Source: Candidatus Saccharibacteria bacterium UBA5148 (GTDB taxonomy: Bacteria > Patescibacteriota > Saccharimonadia > Saccharimonadales > UBA4665). From it: DNA of 64,000 nt. Below the pieces are notes generated by a model, which saw only the letters and a list, made by a program, of their open reading frames with translations, searched no databases and was not told where the DNA came from. The DNA is taken from assembly GCA_002413835.1 (NCBI GenBank), contig DHXU01000009.1, positions 269,802 through 333,801 of the forward strand, written 5' to 3'. Each line of letters begins with the position of its first letter. Position 1 is the first letter of the stretch. Made by a program: the position numbers and the translations under genes. Positions 43,106 to 50,332 of this stretch are shown here, in pieces.

Positions 43106-43297
43106 GTGGTTGGGCAATGAAAACACATGCAAATGGGTTTCTAGCTGACAAATGATTATCTGAATACTAATCATTAGGGAACTTTACATTCTTACAGGCC
43201 TTGGTCTGGAAGTGCGAGTACCCACCTGGCTTTGCTCAGGTTAATCACGTCAGCAGCCCGACCACTTAAAAAGCCCACGATGCGTGGGCTTTTTAAG
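43106..43297 (+). ncRNA. Candidate structured ncRNA, about 160 nt plus terminator
   Basis: TATACT (43095-43100) and TGGCAC 17 bases upstream place the start at about 43106, exactly where GTGGTTGGGC begins. That ten-base 5' end pairs with GCCCGACCAC (43256-43265) just before a perfect 15-pair terminator (43265-43297). Inside are GCTGAC/GTCAGC, a seven-pair hairpin ATGATTA/TAATCAT and ACCTG/CAGGT. No frame of note is present. The end-to-end pairing is typical of 6S-like or other stable RNAs, but no known family signature is recognised. Confidence 0.65.
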
Positions 43298-43331
43298 TTT
43301 CCATAGCCATCAATTGCATGAGTAGTCTGGA

Positions 43332-43964
43332 TTAGCCATTCAATTGTCTGAGTGGGCCGAGATCCAGAGCCAGCGTACCAAGTGTGCTATGTAATGTATC
43401 GATGTCATGGCCTGTAAAGTCGAGCTTCTGGGCGCCTTCTGGGCTGATCATTGGCATCAGGCCAGGGCAGTCGTACTCAATTCGGGGCCTGTCACGGTCA
43501 GTAAACGGGCTATGACCTTGGCGCATATTGGCGCTTTGATGCAGTATATCCCGGACAGTGCCATCAGGGTTGACCGTAAGATTGTAATGTTCACCCGGGG
43601 TGGTTGTCGTCCGAACTCCCAGGGCATCATCGTAGGTAACCCTAACCTGCTCAGGGATACTGGAATAAGACAGCCGTATCTCCGGATCGGCACCTCGGAG
43701 GATGGTAAGGCCAAGCTGCTCGGCGTATATATGTAGCGGCCCCGTGCGTGGATGCCGGCGAAAGATTTTGTCCCCAATGCCGTCCATACAGAGGCCCTCA
43801 ACTCGCCAACCACGCGGGCCGACATTGCGTTTACGCCGCTCCGGCCATGTGGCACCAGCCGGCCAGGCGGCATTATTATAGATATCGAACAGTGCCTGAT
43901 ATAGCTCCTGTCCACCGTCAAATTCTGATGGTAGACCTAAATGTGTCTCTTCTAGTAGCGTCAT
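43332..43964 (-). CDS. Hypothetical protein, function unknown
   Basis: A 210-residue soluble protein, Pro/Arg/Asp-rich with no cysteine pairs, membrane helices or catalytic motif. The pattern TPGEHYNLTVNPDGTV suggests a beta-rich middle. It is convergent with the ncRNA at 43.1 kb and shares its terminator. The next gene upstream on this strand is also unknown and similar in size, so the pair may be a lineage-specific module. Confidence 0.6.
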   Translation of the reverse strand: MTLLEETHLGLPSEFDGGQELYQALFDIYNNAAWPAGATWPERRKRNVGPRGWRVEGLCMDGIGDKIFRRHPRTGPLHIYAEQLGLTILRGADPEIRLSYSSIPEQVRVTYDDALGVRTTTTPGEHYNLTVNPDGTVRDILHQSANMRQGHSPFTDRDRPRIEYDCPGLMPMISPEGAQKLDFTGHDIDTLHSTLGTLALDLGPLRQLNG

Positions 43965-44056
43965 CGCTTATCTGCTTACTGGTTATGGATGTATCATACC
44001 ACATAAAATATGTTTAAGCAATATCAGATTTCAAATGCATAGCTATGCTTTGCGGC

Positions 44057-44692
44057 CTAACTGTCCGGATACTGGTCAGGCTCCGAGGGGTAGTGCACGA
44101 AGTGCTCATTTCCACCGAGTAACGCAAAGGCAGTTGTCTCCGTAGAACCACCACGGCTGGAAAGGACGCCAGGATGGTCATATTGTGCACGACTGAGGTC
44201 AGACCCCGGTAAGATTACCCAGCGAGTCTGCATGCTTTCCCTGGCATCTTGGCGGCTTTGTGGAACCTTGGCAGTACGAAGGTGTGAGAGTTCCATTGTT
44301 ACACCTTCAACCGTTCTGAGTATGCGAGGCTTGGGCTGTCCGGCGATGGTCAATGTAGCAGGTACTGCTGGTTCCTCGGGGACGACTATCGTATTGCTGA
44401 CCACTTCGATGACCGGAAAGTTGTGCCGACGACTATAACACAACCGTAGCAGGCTGATTGCAGCCACAAAGAGCAGGGATGCCTCAACGCCGTTTTCAGT
44501 GCCAATACGGGCCATTTTGGCCAGATTAGTATCGGCTATCTCTAGAGCGTCTTCAGGATTGAGGAGATCGTTACCAGCATTAAACTGCTCTCCACGGATC
44601 ACTTCGGTATTTTGCCAGACATATCGGACGAAATTGACGCCATCTACTCCCGAACAGACCTCATGTCCGACTGGAAAATTTAATAACTCCAT
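44057..44692 (-). CDS. Hypothetical protein, function unknown
   Basis: A 211-residue protein. A hydrophobic stretch at about 70-84 (VEASLLFVAAISLLRL) is probably a buried helix. The C-terminal part (TRWVILPGSDLSRAQYDHPG) looks beta-rich. A good ribosome site AGAGGAG precedes the ATG. It is on the same strand as the signal peptidase gene upstream, 79 bases away. No family is recognised. Confidence 0.6.
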   Translation of the reverse strand: MELLNFPVGHEVCSGVDGVNFVRYVWQNTEVIRGEQFNAGNDLLNPEDALEIADTNLAKMARIGTENGVEASLLFVAAISLLRLCYSRRHNFPVIEVVSNTIVVPEEPAVPATLTIAGQPKPRILRTVEGVTMELSHLRTAKVPQSRQDARESMQTRWVILPGSDLSRAQYDHPGVLSSRGGSTETTAFALLGGNEHFVHYPSEPDQYPDS

Positions 44693-44770
44693 TGCAGCTC
44701 CTCTTACTGATGGCTATTCTGCTATGAATGATTACAAAATGCAACAATTTGAGCCGGAACATAAAGCTGA

Positions 44771-45481
44771 CTACAGCTTTGGTCCGACCGTACCGATGAT
44801 ATCGCTGCTACTTACGATGCGTGGCGGAACTCCGTAGGCAGTATTATCGGCCGTAACATAGTACTGCGTCGTGCTGAGCGTGTAGGATGTTGCGTTCTGT
44901 GGGATACCTTCAACTTCAACATGCCCGCCTGGAATGGCTATTGATTGTCCTGGAGTGCCATGTACCCGGCCGAGTGCTTTGACGTTTGTCTTGGTGCGGT
45001 AGACGATAACGGCGTTACCGCCTGGGTGTGTATCAAACTTATATACCAATACGTTTTGATGAGCCGTGAGCGTCGGCCGCATACTGTCGCCCTCTATCTG
45101 GAAGACCTGGCCGAACAGGGACGTACCGGCAGTCGCCGCCATCAGTGACAAGATAACGGTAAGTACGTACCCGGTGATGTATGAGCCGATGGCCCTGCCG
45201 ATACTATATCTAGAAGCTGCCAAACGCTTCAGGAGCACGAGCCATAGCACAAAGCCGCTGGCCGAGAATAACAGATCAACCAGTGTTCCGACCCCGCCCT
45301 TGGTAGCCAAGCTTATCAGGCTGGCCAAGCCGCCAAAAAGTAGCTGGACTCCGATTACTTTCGCCAAACTAGCTCTACTGAGCTTCAGACCGAAAATCCT
45401 CAGGGACAGCCATAAACAGAAGCTAACAATTACGGCGGCTAGTACAACAATCAATGACTGAAAGAAGAAAAGTATATGCAT
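44771..45481 (-). CDS. Signal peptidase I-like S26 protease with four-helix N-terminal domain
   Basis: A 236-residue protein. The first 120 residues hold four transmembrane helices, more than the usual one or two. The S26 domain begins IEGDSMRPTL with Ser133 as the expected nucleophile. The general base is less clear: the usual KRxxGxPGD box reads GRVHGTPGQS, so Lys is absent at its normal place, though K168 lies three residues before. TATTAT (45491-45496, minus strand) lies nine bases before the ATG. It may process secreted proteins, or be altered in mechanism. Confidence 0.8.
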   Translation of the reverse strand: MHILFFFQSLIVVLAAVIVSFCLWLSLRIFGLKLSRASLAKVIGVQLLFGGLASLISLATKGGVGTLVDLLFSASGFVLWLVLLKRLAASRYSIGRAIGSYITGYVLTVILSLMAATAGTSLFGQVFQIEGDSMRPTLTAHQNVLVYKFDTHPGGNAVIVYRTKTNVKALGRVHGTPGQSIAIPGGHVEVEGIPQNATSYTLSTTQYYVTADNTAYGVPPRIVSSSDIIGTVGPKL

Positions 45482-45518
45482 AGTGATGAAATAATAACAT
45501 CATTTATCAGTAGATAAA

Positions 45519-45680
45519 ATGAATAGGTACGAAATACAGAATAGTCGAACAGAAGCTAAGGACTTTGAACGACTGCTAAACAGTATAGCCGAATGGTTTA
45601 TCGATAATCCAAAACCTTCGTGGCAGCAGCAACTTCGTGAGGCAGCACGTAAGCCACGACAAGAGGTGTACGCCTATTAG
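45519..45680 (+). CDS. Small hypothetical protein, 53 residues
   Basis: An ATG frame coding a 53-residue charged helical protein (RTEAKDFERLLNSIAEWFIDN in the middle, KPRQEVYAY at the end). No ribosome site is visible; an AT-rich TAGATAAA directly precedes the ATG. It lies between the divergent signal peptidase gene and the asparaginase gene on the same strand as the latter. Coding is suggested by good codon composition only. Confidence 0.4.
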   Translation: MNRYEIQNSRTEAKDFERLLNSIAEWFIDNPKPSWQQQLREAARKPRQEVYAY

Positions 45681-45746
45681 GTGGCAAACATGGAGTAGGC
45701 GTGAAGCCTTTTGAACAAGTAAGCGAGTTTGGGTTAAACTGTATCT

Positions 45747-46808
45747 ATGCCACCGATACCAGAAATACTTAAGCCTAAGCCAACTGTTGAGGTTGTGTAC
45801 GCTGGCGGTACTATTTTATCACTTGCAACAACGCAGGGTTATCGTGAAGGAGGCCACGTAGTTGATTTAGTGGGTCTGTTAGAGCAGCATATTCCAGATT
45901 TTAAGGATAAAGTTACACTCGGCAACATTGACGTGGCTTACACGGGTTTAAGTGAAAACATTGATGAGCGTTATTTGGAGCAAATTGGCGAAAAGGTTGG
46001 CAATGCTTTGGGGCGAAGTCCCCGCTCCGTTATTGTCACACACGGAACTGATAGTATGGAGCAGACAGCACGGGCATTACAGGCTCGATTTGGTGACGAG
46101 CTGAAAACCAAGAAAGCTAAGATTATACTTACAGGGGCGAATGATGATATTTCAGCTCCGAACACTGACGCTTGGGACAACCTCGCCTTTGCGTTTGAGA
46201 GTACCAGTAGCGATGCAGAGCCAGGTGTTTATGTGGCGCTTCATCATAAGTTAATTCCAGCTGATTTAGTCGTAAAAGAGCCGTTCAATGGTGTTGCGAT
46301 GAACTATGCCTCCAGCAATGATCCTGCCTATCAGGAAGCTGTCAGAAAGCAGCGTGAACGCTCTCAACTCCTCATAAACGAACTAGAGGCGAGTTATGGC
46401 CGAAAAGCCGAAGGAACAGGTGTTGTGGACTATCCTGTTAATGTAGTACGTCCAAGCCACCAAGAACTATTGGACTACATAGAGGCTAATGATGTGCGAG
46501 CCGTTCTACTGACCTTATATCACTCTGGTACAGCCAATACGGAGACACCAAAACTTTCAATAGCGGAACTTGCTAACAAACTAAGCAATGAACGAGGTGT
46601 ATTCTGCTTTGCCGTTACTGAAAATGGAGAGCCAGTGAACTTCGGCGGTTACGAAACATCAGTTAAGTTGCACGAAGCCGGCATAGTACCGTTGGGTAAT
46701 ATGCTTCACGATGTGGCACTTGCAAAGTTACGACTAACCTCCACTTCAGTTAGTGGTGACGACTTGATTGGAGAAATGCAGACCAACAGAGTTGGAGAAA
46801 TTGGCTAA
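45747..46808 (+). CDS. L-asparaginase/GatD-like amidohydrolase
   Basis: A 353-residue protein. The first catalytic Thr motif reads VVYAGGTILS (usually TGGTI) and the second, IVTHGTDSMEQTA, is canonical with Thr-Asp. The C-terminal region has SGTANTETP and ENGEPVNFGGYE. It hydrolyses Asn, or acts as a GatD-type subunit; no gatE is adjacent. The base composition is lower in GC than neighbours, hinting at transfer. TAAACT (45735-45740) lies six bases before the ATG. Confidence 0.85.
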   Translation: MPPIPEILKPKPTVEVVYAGGTILSLATTQGYREGGHVVDLVGLLEQHIPDFKDKVTLGNIDVAYTGLSENIDERYLEQIGEKVGNALGRSPRSVIVTHGTDSMEQTARALQARFGDELKTKKAKIILTGANDDISAPNTDAWDNLAFAFESTSSDAEPGVYVALHHKLIPADLVVKEPFNGVAMNYASSNDPAYQEAVRKQRERSQLLINELEASYGRKAEGTGVVDYPVNVVRPSHQELLDYIEANDVRAVLLTLYHSGTANTETPKLSIAELANKLSNERGVFCFAVTENGEPVNFGGYETSVKLHEAGIVPLGNMLHDVALAKLRLTSTSVSGDDLIGEMQTNRVGEIG

Positions 46809-46824
46809 GTGTTTCATATTTCAC

Positions 46825-47207
46825 TTAACCTAACTGTACAGGTCGCTCACTGATTTTCTTTAGGATTTCTCGGTCTTTAGCTTGCTCCTCATCATATTTC
46901 TGCCTCACCTCAAAGCTAGTACCTTCTGGCGGCTTTTCGTTATGATTTCGACCATACTTTGTGGCTATAAACTCTCTTTTTGATACTCCTCCTCACTTTG
47001 TTCGGCTTTGGGTATTTCGCTATCTAGTGGAACTGCGAAACTCTCGGGTGCAAACCGCTCGATTACCCACATTGCAGCTTTGATATTGCCATCAACAATT
47101 GCCGAGTAAATGGTTTGCTTCGCAAGCTGGATAAGTTGAAGCCTAGACTGCCGCATTTTGTTTTTGAACATGTGTGTTGATAACGAAAAAGTGGTCGATT
47201 TCATCTG
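46825..47207 (-). pseudogene. Frame-disrupted gene, possible phage terminase-small-subunit remnant
   Basis: From 47207 the minus strand encodes about 80 residues ending QKESL at a stop (46965-46967). The middle (LIQLAKQTIYSAIVDGNIKAAMWVIERFAPE) resembles the DUF5681/terminase-small helical pattern. Another frame, open from 46992 to a stop at 46825-46827, continues with coding-like sequence (REFIATKYGRNHNEKPPEG, KYDEEQAKDREILKK). It has no standard start codon but GGAGGA sits just inside it. A single frameshift would join the two. It lies downstream of tRNA-Pro, a common integration site. Confidence 0.4.
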
Positions 47208-47252
47208 GAAAGAACCGTTTACAAGTCTAGTAATAGTAACCGAATTATCATA

Positions 47253-47328
47253 TGGTCGGGGTGACAGGACTTGAACCTGCGACCTCACGGCCCCCAGCCG
47301 TACGCGCTACCAACTGCGCTACACCCCG
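47253..47328 (-). tRNA. tRNA-Pro (GGG)
   Basis: On the minus strand acceptor CGGGGTG pairs CACCCCG, the anticodon loop is CTGGGGG with anticodon GGG, T-arm GCAGGTTCAAGTCCTG, discriminator A, and CCA is encoded (47253-47255). Confidence 0.96.
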
Positions 47329-47396
47329 ATAGGTATTTACACCCTGTATTCTACGATATTTATCTGGTGCGACAAAATTTGCTACTATAGTTATGT

Positions 47397-47627
47397 ATGT
47401 GGCAACAACAGAACAATGCGTTATATCGTCAATTTGAGTTCAGAGATTTTTCGGAAGCCCTTGGCTTCCTCGTAAGGGTGGGGTTATTGGCTGAAGCTGC
47501 CAATCATCATCCAGTAATCAAAAACTCATGGAATACCGTGGAGCTTTGGTTAAGCACCCACGAAGCTAACGACACAGTTACCGACAAAGATTATAACCTA
47601 GCCAAGGCAATTGATGAGTTATCCTAA
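47397..47627 (+). CDS. Pterin-4a-carbinolamine dehydratase-like protein
   Basis: A 76-residue protein, shorter than the usual 95-110 by loss of the N-terminus. The core matches the family: FEFRDFSEALGFLVRVGLLAE, AANHHPVIKNSWNTVELWL and THEANDTVTDKDYNLAKAID, keeping the catalytic HHP pair and the second His. The enzyme dehydrates 4a-hydroxytetrahydrobiopterin; in bacteria without pterin hydroxylases it can have a moonlighting role. TACTAT (47383-47388) lies eight bases before the ATG. Confidence 0.85.
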   Translation: MWQQQNNALYRQFEFRDFSEALGFLVRVGLLAEAANHHPVIKNSWNTVELWLSTHEANDTVTDKDYNLAKAIDELS

Positions 47628-47638
47628 GAAGGATTGTT

Positions 47639-48472
47639 ATGAAAACACTGAAGCTTGAACATGAGCTGGCCGACCTGGTCCGGGCCGGTAAGAAGTCCTC
47701 GACCTGGCGGATGTTTGACGACAAAAATGTATCTGCCGGAGATGAAGTTGAACTAGTTGATAAGGTAGATCCGGCACGGCCGGAGACATGGCTGGTAATG
47801 GGTACGGCACGTATCGGCCAGGTGATTGAAAAAGAACTCGGCACTATCACTGCCGAGGAAATGCAGGAGCATAAGTACGCATCATTTGATGAAATGCTTA
47901 CAACATACAGAGAATATTATGGTTCTGATGTATCTGCAACAACTATAATAAAGATCATTAATTTTACATTTATCCCCGTTCAACAGGAAAGTAGTGTAAC
48001 TAACACAACGACCACTCTTAAGAAAGTTAAGATATTTGCTGATGGTGGGTCGCGTGGTAATCCAGGACCATCGGCCAGCGGCTTTGTCATTATCAATCCA
48101 GAAACAGACGAGGTATTGGTCGACAAAGGTGTCTATCTGGGTGTCACGACCAACAACCAGGCAGAGTATTTGGCACTGAAATATGCTCTGGAAGCGGTCC
48201 AAAAAATGGGAGCCCGTGAAGTCGATGTGTACCTGGATAGCATGCTGGTCGTGAACCAGATGAAAGGCATATTCAAAATCAAGAACCGCGACCTGTGGCC
48301 AATCCATGACGCTATCCGGGACCTGACAGCATCATTCAAGCGTGTGTCGTTTACACACATACCGCGTGAGCATAATGGCTTAGCCGACGCGGCAGTCAAC
48401 CGGGCGCTGGATAGCCATCTGAGCGATAACAGCGATAACAACGCCTCTGAGGGACGCGCAGAGACATCATAA
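47639..48472 (+). CDS. rnhA: ASCH domain fused to ribonuclease HI
   Basis: A 277-residue two-domain protein. Residues 1-112 form an ASCH domain (KTLKLEHELADLVRAGKKSSTWRMF... ATTIIKIINFTFI), a PUA-like RNA-binding fold. A Thr-rich linker leads to RNase HI at about 128-265 with all four acidic residues: FADGGSRGNPGP, NNQAEYLAL, YLDSMLVVNQMKG and the HNGLADAAVNRAL Asp. AAGGA lies just before the ATG. The fusion suggests RNA-guided delivery of the nuclease to specific hybrids. It is followed 16 bases later by rnpB. Confidence 0.88.
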   Translation: MKTLKLEHELADLVRAGKKSSTWRMFDDKNVSAGDEVELVDKVDPARPETWLVMGTARIGQVIEKELGTITAEEMQEHKYASFDEMLTTYREYYGSDVSATTIIKIINFTFIPVQQESSVTNTTTTLKKVKIFADGGSRGNPGPSASGFVIINPETDEVLVDKGVYLGVTTNNQAEYLALKYALEAVQKMGAREVDVYLDSMLVVNQMKGIFKIKNRDLWPIHDAIRDLTASFKRVSFTHIPREHNGLADAAVNRALDSHLSDNSDNNASEGRAETS

Positions 48473-48487
48473 GTGGTATAATGCAGG

Positions 48488-48891
48488 GTAGCCAGATTAT
48501 CGGCTAATCGCTTCGTTAGGAAGAGGAAAGTCCGGGCAGCAAAGGGAAAGGCAGTCGCTAACGGCGACCGGGGGCGACCCTAGGGAAAGTGCCACAGAAA
48601 CGATACCGCCAGTATCCTCGGATACTGGTAAGGATGAAACGAGCAAGGTAAGAGCTTGTATCGACCAGCGGTGACGCTGGAAGACGGTAAACCCTGCCTG
48701 CTGCAAGGAGATGGATTCTTTGAGGCTCAAACCTCGAAGTTCCCGCTAAGGATTCATCATAAGAACCGCTTGATCGCACCGGCAACGGTGCGGCTAGATA
48801 GATGATTAGCCATCAGCTGCTGATGTTTCCGGGGTAACCCGGCGCCAAAACGAGCTGATGACAAAACCCGGCTTACAGATAATCTGGCTAC
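48488..48891 (+). ncRNA. rnpB: RNase P RNA
   Basis: The 5' end GTAGCCAGATTAT (48488-48500) pairs perfectly with ATAATCTGGCTAC (48879-48891). The conserved regions GAGGAAAGTCCGGGC, ACAGAAA, GAGCAAGGTAAGAGCTTG and the 3' CTGATGACAAAACCCGGCTTAC are present in order, the bacterial type A layout of about 400 nt. TATAAT lies at 48477-48482. It makes mature tRNA 5' ends. Confidence 0.97.
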
Positions 48892-48906
48892 TATGATTTC
48901 TAAAAT

Positions 48907-48947
48907 AAAAATCCCTCCGCTACGTTTGAAGTAGGGGAGGGATTTTT
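48907..48947. terminator. Bidirectional terminator between rnpB and rplT
   Basis: AAAAATCCCTCC..TAC and GTA..GGAGGGATTTTT form a near-perfect stem. It serves rnpB on the plus strand and the rplT operon on the minus strand. Confidence 0.9.
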
Positions 48948-48980
48948 GTGTTCAGCAGTGTTCTAACAGATGTAAAAATA

Positions 48981-49370
48981 CTACTTTGTTGTAGCTTTTG
49001 CTGCAGTTTTATCGGCTGCTGCACGGACTTTCTGTACTGATTCTACAATTGCTGCGAAAGCAGTCGGCTCATTGACGGCCATCTCCGCCAGGACTTTGCG
49101 GTCCAGTGCGATGCCGGCAGTATTCAGTCCTGCAATCAGGCGGGAATAGGTCATACCATTCAGACGGGCAGCTGCGTTGATGCGGGTATTCCACAATGTG
49201 CGGAACATACGCTTCTTATTGCGGCGATCGCGGTAAGCGAACTGAAGGGACTTGGTAACGGCCTGTTTGCCGCGCTTGATACTGACCCGGTTCGGGTGGC
49301 TGAAGCCTTTGGTAGCTGCGCGGATTTTGGCGTGCTTGGCGTGACTGGTGACGCCTCGTTTGACTCGCAT
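48981..49370 (-). CDS. rplT: Ribosomal protein bL20
   Basis: A 129-residue protein starting MRVKRGVTSHAKHAKIRAATKG, with KQAVTKSLQFAYRDRRNKKR and NAAARLNGMTYSRLIAGL, all canonical bL20. The C-terminus has an Ala/Lys tail of about 12 residues beyond the core. It assembles early on 23S rRNA and in many bacteria represses its own operon. TTAGGAG precedes the ATG. It is the last gene of infC-rpmI-rplT. Confidence 0.97.
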   Translation of the reverse strand: MRVKRGVTSHAKHAKIRAATKGFSHPNRVSIKRGKQAVTKSLQFAYRDRRNKKRMFRTLWNTRINAAARLNGMTYSRLIAGLNTAGIALDRKVLAEMAVNEPTAFAAIVESVQKVRAAADKTAAKATTK

Positions 49371-49374
49371 ATGG

Positions 49375-49569
49375 TTATGCTCCTAATTTCTTCTTAAGAA
49401 TCTTGGTGTTAGCGCCAAGAAGGGTGTGTAATCCGGCCAGGCTGCGCTTGCGGCCGCCGCTTTTCTTGGACATAAAGTGGTTCCGGTTCGGACTTCCGAC
49501 GCGTACTTTACCGTTCTTGGTAATCTTGACGCGGTCTTTGGTGCCGCTATGGGTCTTGAGTTTTGGCAT
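49375..49569 (-). CDS. rpmI: Ribosomal protein bL35
   Basis: A 64-residue basic protein, MPKLKTHSGTKDRVKITKNGK then MSKKSGGRKRSL, the expected bL35. AAGGAG lies nine bases before the ATG. It is four bases from rplT and 45 from infC, the conserved order. Confidence 0.96.
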   Translation of the reverse strand: MPKLKTHSGTKDRVKITKNGKVRVGSPNRNHFMSKKSGGRKRSLAGLHTLLGANTKILKKKLGA

Positions 49570-49614
49570 AGGTGGCTCCTTTATACTTTGTAGGGGAGTA
49601 ACCCCTGTTAATTA

Positions 49615-50238
49615 TTACTCGATGGTTGCGACCCGTTCGGTGCCGGCAGCAGCTTTGGAGGCTGGTTCTGCGGCTGGAACGTCTTTGCGTTGTTCGCCTC
49701 GTTGTTCGTCTCGATGTTCTTTGTGTCGGGTGGCACTGGCACGGACGACGAAGCTGAGTTGCTTACCGGCGAGCTGTGGCGCCTGATCGACGACGACACG
49801 ATCGCCGAAATCGTTTATGACCTTATCGGCTAGTTTGAAGCCGAGATCTTTGTGGGCCAGTTCGCGTCCCCGGAAGAAGGCGGTGATTTTCACCTTGTGG
49901 CCTGCATCGAGGAAGCCGTCGACTTTTTTCATCTTAACACCGAGGTCGTGGTCACTGATCTTGAGACCAAAGCGCATCTGTTTCATCTCCAGGGATTTGG
50001 TAGTGCGCTTGTTTTTCTGCGCCTGCTTCGTCCGCTGGTAGTTGAACTTGCCCCAATCGACAATCTTCGCGACAGGAGGGTCTGCGTCGGGTGAGATTTC
50101 AACAAGGTCTAGCCCCTGATCTTCTGCTAAACGTAGTGCCTCACTTCGGGATATAATACCAAGCTGGGAACCATCTTGGTCGATAACTCGGAGTTGAGAC
50201 GCCCGAATATCGGTATTCAGGCGGGTAGTCTTGCTGAT
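49615..50238 (-). CDS. infC: Translation initiation factor IF-3, non-canonical AUC start predicted
   Basis: Both IF-3 domains are present: NTDIRASQLRVIDQDGSQLGI and DLVEISPDADPPVAKIVDWGKF at the N-terminus, then IKMRFG-type KQMRFGLKISDHD and KVKITAFFRGRELAH. A tail of about 40 charged residues follows. The frame is open upstream to 50535, but there is no ATG, GTG or TTG near the domain start. GAGGAG lies nine bases before ATC at 50238-50236, so AUC (or the GTT before it) is the likely start. infC uses rare AUU/AUC starts in other bacteria for autoregulation. A promoter lies 44 bases upstream. Confidence 0.93.
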   Translation of the reverse strand: MSKTTRLNTDIRASQLRVIDQDGSQLGIISRSEALRLAEDQGLDLVEISPDADPPVAKIVDWGKFNYQRTKQAQKNKRTTKSLEMKQMRFGLKISDHDLGVKMKKVDGFLDAGHKVKITAFFRGRELAHKDLGFKLADKVINDFGDRVVVDQAPQLAGKQLSFVVRASATRHKEHRDEQRGEQRKDVPAAEPASKAAAGTERVATIE

Positions 50239-50281
50239 AACGCTTATCTCCTCTTGTCTTAGGGTGTTAATAACGAATCTT

Positions 50282-50310
50282 ATTTTACCAGATGAGGAGA
50301 CAGGGGTCAA
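50282..50310 (-). promoter_or_regulatory. Promoter of infC-rpmI-rplT
   Basis: On the minus strand TTGACC (50305-50310) and TAAAAT (50282-50287) are 17 bases apart. The transcript would start near 50275, giving a leader of about 37 bases, too short for a long L20-type leader. Confidence 0.65.
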
Positions 50311-50332
50311 CTTTATCAGATAGAAGGCGCGA

